A DNA stretch of 64,000 bases. It comes from Peronospora farinosa (taxonomy: Eukaryota; Oomycota; Peronosporomycetes; Peronosporales; Peronosporaceae). This document shows positions 59,746 to 64,000 of this stretch, in pieces (position 1 is the first letter of the stretch; each line of letters starts with the position of its first letter). Below the pieces are notes generated by a model. That model was not told where the DNA came from. It did no database searches and was given only the letters and a program-made list of their open reading frames with translations. Location: positions 1 to 64,000 of the forward strand of contig CANTFK010000210.1 of the NCBI GenBank assembly GCA_947646735.1. The letters run 5' to 3'. The position numbers were made by a program, and so were the translations under genes.

Positions 59746-60015
59746 GTGATGGCTACTCATGCAAATCAAATGGACATATGTACGTTGTACTCAAATCGCA
59801 ATAAAAACTTAGGAGGAAAGGCATTCGGAACAAAACTTGTCGAGCGTGGCTCAGCGGTCACTGACATTTTCATGTCTGTACTATCAGTTGAAAAAAAAGT
59901 TTATGTACTAGTTTGTGCTGATGATTTCTTGGTTGCGAAGCACAACAAGCAGTACAAGTCAGCTTTGTTCGAACCAGATTTGAGAAATCAACAACAGGCC
60001 AACGAAGAATTGTAA
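59746..60015 (+). pseudogene. Possible Copia-type reverse transcriptase remnant
   Basis: An 89-codon frame includes SVEKKVYVLVCADDFLVAKH. This resembles the Copia RT palm motif (VYVLVYVDDxLVA), with the catalytic Y-V-D-D changed to C-A-D-D. No other Copia domain is visible nearby. Confidence 0.4.
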
Positions 60016-60094
60016 TTTTACAGTTTGTCGAAACGACTCAAACAATAGATCTCACATCTCACGCAAGTCGATGGCGATTCTGTAAACTGCTTGT

Positions 60095-60470
60095 CCTGTT
60101 CGCATAAAGTATCTGTAGTGTTTCCACCCGTTTCGCTTCCTCTTGTCCTAGGGTGCCGTAGTTTTCTCCAAAATCACCACCAGCACGTGTCTATTTCGCT
60201 TTTTTGGAGTCTCCGTATCTGCAAGGATCTAGACAGTCGGATCATCCCCGCAGCTTTAGGTCATCCGCATTAGCGCTTCAATGAAAGCAAATTTCTCGCC
60301 CTTCTTCACACCGCCAGTGCTGGACAACAGCCACGCGTCACCCTTTTTCATCACGAACAGCAGCTTGTCCACGGGAAACTGCACATCTTCTTCGCCTGAT
60401 TGCGTCCTTTAAGTCATCTACCCAGTCGCCCTTGTCTACTTGCTCCCCGCCGCACCACCGAAAATAAAAC
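60095..60470 (-). pseudogene. Crinkler (CRN)-type effector amino-terminal fragment, broken
   Basis: On the minus strand the order of motifs matches the amino-terminal translocation region of oomycete CRN proteins: a ubiquitin-like start degraded to KGDWVDDLKDAIRR near 60,400-60,440; after a shift, the LFLAK-motif equivalent LLFVMKK near 60,350; DAWLSST-type and KKGEKFAFIEAL wording to a stop at 60,256-60,258; then, after more stops, RHVLVVILE near 60,160, the conserved HVLVVVP-like end of the region. The initial Met and signal-like start are not identifiable and no carboxyl effector domain follows. Frameshift and stops make it a dead fragment. CRN proteins are host-targeted effectors. Confidence 0.6.
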
Positions 60471-60479
60471 GCTTGTCGT

Positions 60480-61110
60480 TTTTCATTAAGAATGCAAATT
60501 GTCGATCGTACCAAAGTGGAAACGAAGATGACGAAGTTCATATAAAAATCATTGAGTAAATAGTATCCGATGTGTTTATATTCAATGGTGACTGTGCAAA
60601 TGTTTTTGCTCCAATGCAGATGTTTTAGCTGGAATGAATGCTTTGGGCAAAGACATCTTGCAAGAAGAAAGCACCTCTTGGAATGAATCTTCTTGTCGAT
60701 GCAGTAGCTAATGCAGTTTGTGCGACAAGCGATGACTGCCAGCGAGAGTAGTATCGCGTCATTAGTCAACGCCAGAAAAGAATTCATTTAGTTGTGATAA
60801 AAGAGACATTTTACTAGGTGGATTGTGTCAATCGACAGCGTAGAGGCAGTCCAAAACCAGCACACTGGCCACCGTAATTGGCCAGAAGTTTTATCGAGTC
60901 TTAGAATAGCCGCTTTGTACCCCGCAGCTCCACTACTCTCTGCTGTGAGTCTTTGCCAGCTGTCCATACGATCCTAGCTGACGCTTCGGTAATAACCGTT
61001 AGCTCTAAGCGCTATCACTGACAATATCATCGCCTGTTGCGACCAAAAAGACCCCAGACGACAACAGCTCGATACACAACCGCACGAGGTTTCGCTCACT
61101 CGATTTTACG
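60480..61110. other. Intergenic, upstream flank of the START/FYVE gene
   Basis: No recognised gene. A minus-strand frame extending from the CRN fragment to 60,787 shows no CRN motifs in this part. Confidence 0.4.
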
Positions 61111-61127
61111 AGTCATTCTATTACCAC
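61111..61127 (+). promoter_or_regulatory. Candidate oomycete initiator element
   Basis: AGTCATTCTATTACCA resembles the oomycete initiator consensus YTCATTYYNCA. It lies about 32 bp upstream of the chosen ATG, in keeping with the short 5' leaders of oomycete genes. Confidence 0.35.
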
Positions 61128-61144
61128 AGTTCAGAAGCCCCTCC

Positions 61145-63070
61145 ATGTCGACGTCACTGCCACTGCCCAAGGGCTTTTTTAACACGAATGTACGCGTGTC
61201 GGAGGACATGCGGCGCCAGTACATTGAGTTCGCTGAGGGCTCCATCCGCAAGGTCTTCGCGTTGAGCGACTGTCACAAGAATAGCTGGATCCCCATGCGG
61301 GAGAAGAAAGGGGTAGCTGTCTACCGCAATTTTGGCCAGATGCGCGGCCCCATGGCATACAAGTCCAATGTTGCCGAGGTGGGCTGCAAGGGCCAGCTCA
61401 CGGCCTCACTAGATCAGGTCGGCCGCGCATATGCGGCGCACGACGACGCACTTTTCAGAAGACTCATGAAAAAACAAAACCCGGCGGTGATGGATGCTGC
61501 TGTGCTGTCCACGATCGTACCACGCACACCGCTCACGCCGTTCAGGTACATCGGTATCAAGTGGTACGCTGTCAAAACGCCCACGCCCATCGTTTCTCAT
61601 CGCGACTACTGCTGTCTTGAGGTGCAAGACAAGATTGTGGACTCGTTTGGCAACGAGATGTATATTCGTATCCTCAATTCGATTGAGATCAACGAGTGCC
61701 CGTCGCTTGAGAACTCACATGGACTCGTGCGTGCAAAGATACTTGCTGGATACATGTACCGCACCGATCGCGCCGAGCCGAATGTAGTGCGCGTTCATCA
61801 CGTGGCGCGATTTGACCCTGGAGGTTACTTTCCGGCGCAATGGGCCTTTAAAACAGCCGAGTCGCAGCTAGTGAACAGCATCGTGCAGATCAATCGTATC
61901 ATTGACAAGCAGCAGATGAACGCGTGTACTTTTGTAGACAAGAAACTATGGGTGCCTAACCATGAGCGTCTGCATTGCGCTGTGTGCAGCCGGGCCTTTG
62001 GCACATTCCGCCCGCGCCACCATTGTCGAAGCTGCGGTGAGGTCATTTGTGGTAAATGCAGTGTGTTTAAGTCAGTGGAAGTGCCAGGCACCACGCTCAA
62101 GAACGTTCGAATTTGCTCGGTGTGCAACATGGGCGTGCAAAAGGCGGATGGGCACGATGATGATGGAAATATGTCGGATATATCTACCTCCTCCGTTACA
62201 TCCAGCAGTACTATTGCACACAACGAGATGAATCTGATGGATCTTTACATGAATAATGGTGGGCCGCGCACTCTCTCAGATTATTCGGACGCTTCCGCGC
62301 AATCTAATATGTCGATACGTTCAACGACTTCTTCACAATCGGTCAATAATGCTCGGGGGCGAGGACACGGCCGGCCTCGAAAAACACGTACTCCTCGCGT
62401 TCTCACTAAGGAGAGGAACACACCACGGTCATACATTGCCAACAATCTGACGCCCCGCAGTACACATGATCTCGGCTTCGGTTCTGGGGGCTCTACTCCC
62501 CAATCCGGAGCAAACAGCGCGGCCTCGACGCCCACTGCAAGAAGGCCATCAATTTCAGCGGCAAGTGTGGTGGCTGCTGCGGCAATCACTGCACAGCGCT
62601 TGTCAAGTTACAAGCAACACCCGGTCGATATAGGCTATTTGCGTGAATCGATCACTGAGGTTCCAGTGACAACAGCACGCGAAAGGCCTGAGGATTCGAT
62701 GACATCGTGGCCGCCTGCCAAGATGCAGCGGGTGGAGACGGAGGAGACTGCAGATGTGGACATGGAGGCAGACGAGCAGGAGGAAATGGAAGTGAAACCA
62801 GCGGCATCTCTTGCTGGTGTCACTAAAGAAGAGCGTCCGCTGGGGTTGCAGTTACCAATTGTGGAGCGTATCTCGGAAAGCCCATTCGAACAGTCGATCA
62901 GTGGGTCGACCGTTTTCCGCGTGTGCTTGGACAAGGAGGACCCCGGTAGTGGTGCTGGTGCCAGCAACGAAGCCCTTTCAACACCCAGCGGCTTACGGCC
63001 TTTCTTAAGTGGGCTTCTATCGCACGTGCGCGGCGAGTCGACCGAGAAGTCCTCGCAGCCGGTCGCCTAA
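61145..63070 (+). CDS. START domain + FYVE zinc-finger protein
   Basis: An intact, intron-free frame of 641 residues from the ATG at 61,145; the longer frame back to 61,037 would need a TTG start. Residues about 20-255 form a START-like lipid-binding region (RQYIEFAEGSIRKVFAL, PRTPLTPFRYIGIKWYAVKT, FDPGGYFPAQWAFKT). Residues about 269-330 form a FYVE finger with eight Cys ligands at 278, 281, 294, 297, 302, 305, 324 and 327 and the basic patch RPRHHCR. FYVE domains bind phosphatidylinositol 3-phosphate on endosomes; the WxxD motif is WVPN here, so affinity may differ. A Ser/Thr-rich low-complexity stretch and an acidic segment (ADVDMEADEQEEMEV) follow. Such START-FYVE proteins form a large family in oomycetes; membrane sensing or lipid transfer is the likely role. 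The 3' end and flank are duplicated at 56.2-56.9 kb. Confidence 0.9.
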   Translation: MSTSLPLPKGFFNTNVRVSEDMRRQYIEFAEGSIRKVFALSDCHKNSWIPMREKKGVAVYRNFGQMRGPMAYKSNVAEVGCKGQLTASLDQVGRAYAAHDDALFRRLMKKQNPAVMDAAVLSTIVPRTPLTPFRYIGIKWYAVKTPTPIVSHRDYCCLEVQDKIVDSFGNEMYIRILNSIEINECPSLENSHGLVRAKILAGYMYRTDRAEPNVVRVHHVARFDPGGYFPAQWAFKTAESQLVNSIVQINRIIDKQQMNACTFVDKKLWVPNHERLHCAVCSRAFGTFRPRHHCRSCGEVICGKCSVFKSVEVPGTTLKNVRICSVCNMGVQKADGHDDDGNMSDISTSSVTSSSTIAHNEMNLMDLYMNNGGPRTLSDYSDASAQSNMSIRSTTSSQSVNNARGRGHGRPRKTRTPRVLTKERNTPRSYIANNLTPRSTHDLGFGSGGSTPQSGANSAASTPTARRPSISAASVVAAAAITAQRLSSYKQHPVDIGYLRESITEVPVTTARERPEDSMTSWPPAKMQRVETEETADVDMEADEQEEMEVKPAASLAGVTKEERPLGLQLPIVERISESPFEQSISGSTVFRVCLDKEDPGSGAGASNEALSTPSGLRPFLSGLLSHVRGESTEKSSQPVA

Positions 63071-64000
63071 TGGAGGATGCCTTGCCCTCGTCGAAAAGGC
63101 CAGTCGAAGTAACAGCAATAACAGCAGCACACGCAGGGACAGCAGCACACGCAGGGACAGCAAGCTCACTAGCCACAATTTCTTACGATAAAGCTTCTGG
63201 ACGGAAGACAAATGATTGAGATAATGAGCCTCGCCCCACGAAGCGATGATTGATGCGCGAAGAATACCCCAGACGACAAGACAGTGAGAAGCAAGTAAGT
63301 GTGTAAATACAAAATCAAGTCAAATATACTTCAACATGGGATTTTGGTGACGTGGTGCTGTAAACATTCTGTCAAACTTTTGCATGCACAATTCTTTGCA
63401 CTCAGCGATGGCGTCGGCAAACGCTTGTGCGTGTCAAGCGGGCACAGTACGACTTTTCAGCATTTAGAAGCTGAAAGCTGCCACCTCAGAGCAACGCCTC
63501 ACCCTCTCCTAGTCGCCACTCACGTCGTCGCTCGTCTAGCTCACGCTTTCGTGCAAATCTGAATTGTTAGGACTTATGCCACTCTAGCACATTAAAGACG
63601 TACCCGATCAATATTTGTCGCTCAACTCACTCTTTAGCTGATACTTGGCTCCAATAGCCCGAAAGTTCTGCAGTGTGTGTCATTGACAACGCGGTGCGTG
63701 ACTCACTTATGCGGAGCAACCTTGGACTCTTAATGCATTGTTTCTCTACCCCGTATTATGTGTTTATGCATATTAGGCAATGTTTGTTGTGGCTGTGCGG
63801 CTGCAATTTTGTCTACGACTGCTCCATGTACAGCCTTAGCATCACCTGAATACATGTCCCCTAGCAGTTCTAGTTGTACTCGATCATTCCACAAATCTAA
63901 CGCGCTGCCCTAGTTTGATTTTGGAAGTATACTTTCTCTAGAGATGCGGCAAGATGGTAAAAGTCCCAGAATATTGCTTGCACTTGTTTATTAAGGCTAG
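63071..64000. other. 3' flank of the START/FYVE gene; no further gene seen
   Basis: Bases 63,071-63,540 share blocks with 56,345-56,870 (CAG-rich CAGCAGCACACGCAG tract, AAGCGATGATTGATGCGCGA, TCAAGTCAAATATACTTCAA, GTCGGCAAACGCTTG). The CAG-rich tract contains a short tandem duplication, CAGCACACGCAGGGA twice. The last 450 bp hold nothing recognisable. Confidence 0.6.

Noticed and set aside
61825..62223. 132-codon minus-strand frame opposite the FYVE finger
   Set aside because: It is antisense to an intact, clearly coding zinc-finger region. Its similarity to the plus-strand frame at 56,075 comes from the inverted duplication, not from a shared protein.

Overview
The window looks like nuclear DNA of an oomycete, most likely a Phytophthora-like member of the Peronosporales. 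That is an inference from the START+FYVE protein, a broken Crinkler-type amino-terminal domain, and chromodomain-bearing Gypsy retroelements of the kind common in these genomes. Everything here was read by eye; no alignment or database search was run.

Region 1 (1-28,824) is one uninterrupted tandem array. A unit of about 607 bp (602-610 bp) is repeated 47 times and each unit carries one tRNA-Glu(CTC) gene on the minus strand. The array runs off the left edge of the window. It ends on the right in a diverged, tRNA-less 48th unit that abuts a solo-type LTR. The many 60-120 codon frames that read through the array are artefacts of the repeat.

Region 2 (28,825-50,432) is a graveyard of nested LTR retrotransposons. 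It holds a 334-bp LTR at the array edge; a broken plus-strand gene with coiled-coil, basic and 15-residue repeat segments (29.7-32.1 kb); and a chromodomain Gypsy element, A (32.4-39.8 kb, minus). A 1,046-bp solo LTR with a 4-bp target duplication splits A's pol gene. A second Gypsy pol fragment, B, lies at 40.1-42.0 kb. Element C (43.1-48.6 kb) has a 5' LTR, primer-binding site, gag, protease, RT and a long integrase frame. C appears to have landed in the gag gene of an older relative, D (49.0-50.4 kb), and a further 356-bp LTR lies in the same gag.

Region 3 (50.4-64 kb) is sparse host DNA with mostly decayed genes: an ADP-ribosylglycohydrolase-type pseudogene, a terminal exon of the ubiquitin-like/eS30 fusion gene without its ubiquitin part, a rearranged pseudogene derived from the FYVE gene, a possible Copia RT remnant and a frameshifted Crinkler amino-terminal fragment. 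The only clearly intact protein gene is the START+FYVE gene at 61,145-63,070.

The functional content is therefore mainly the tRNA-Glu array and one lipid-binding/membrane-targeting protein. The rest records transposition, segmental duplication and decay.
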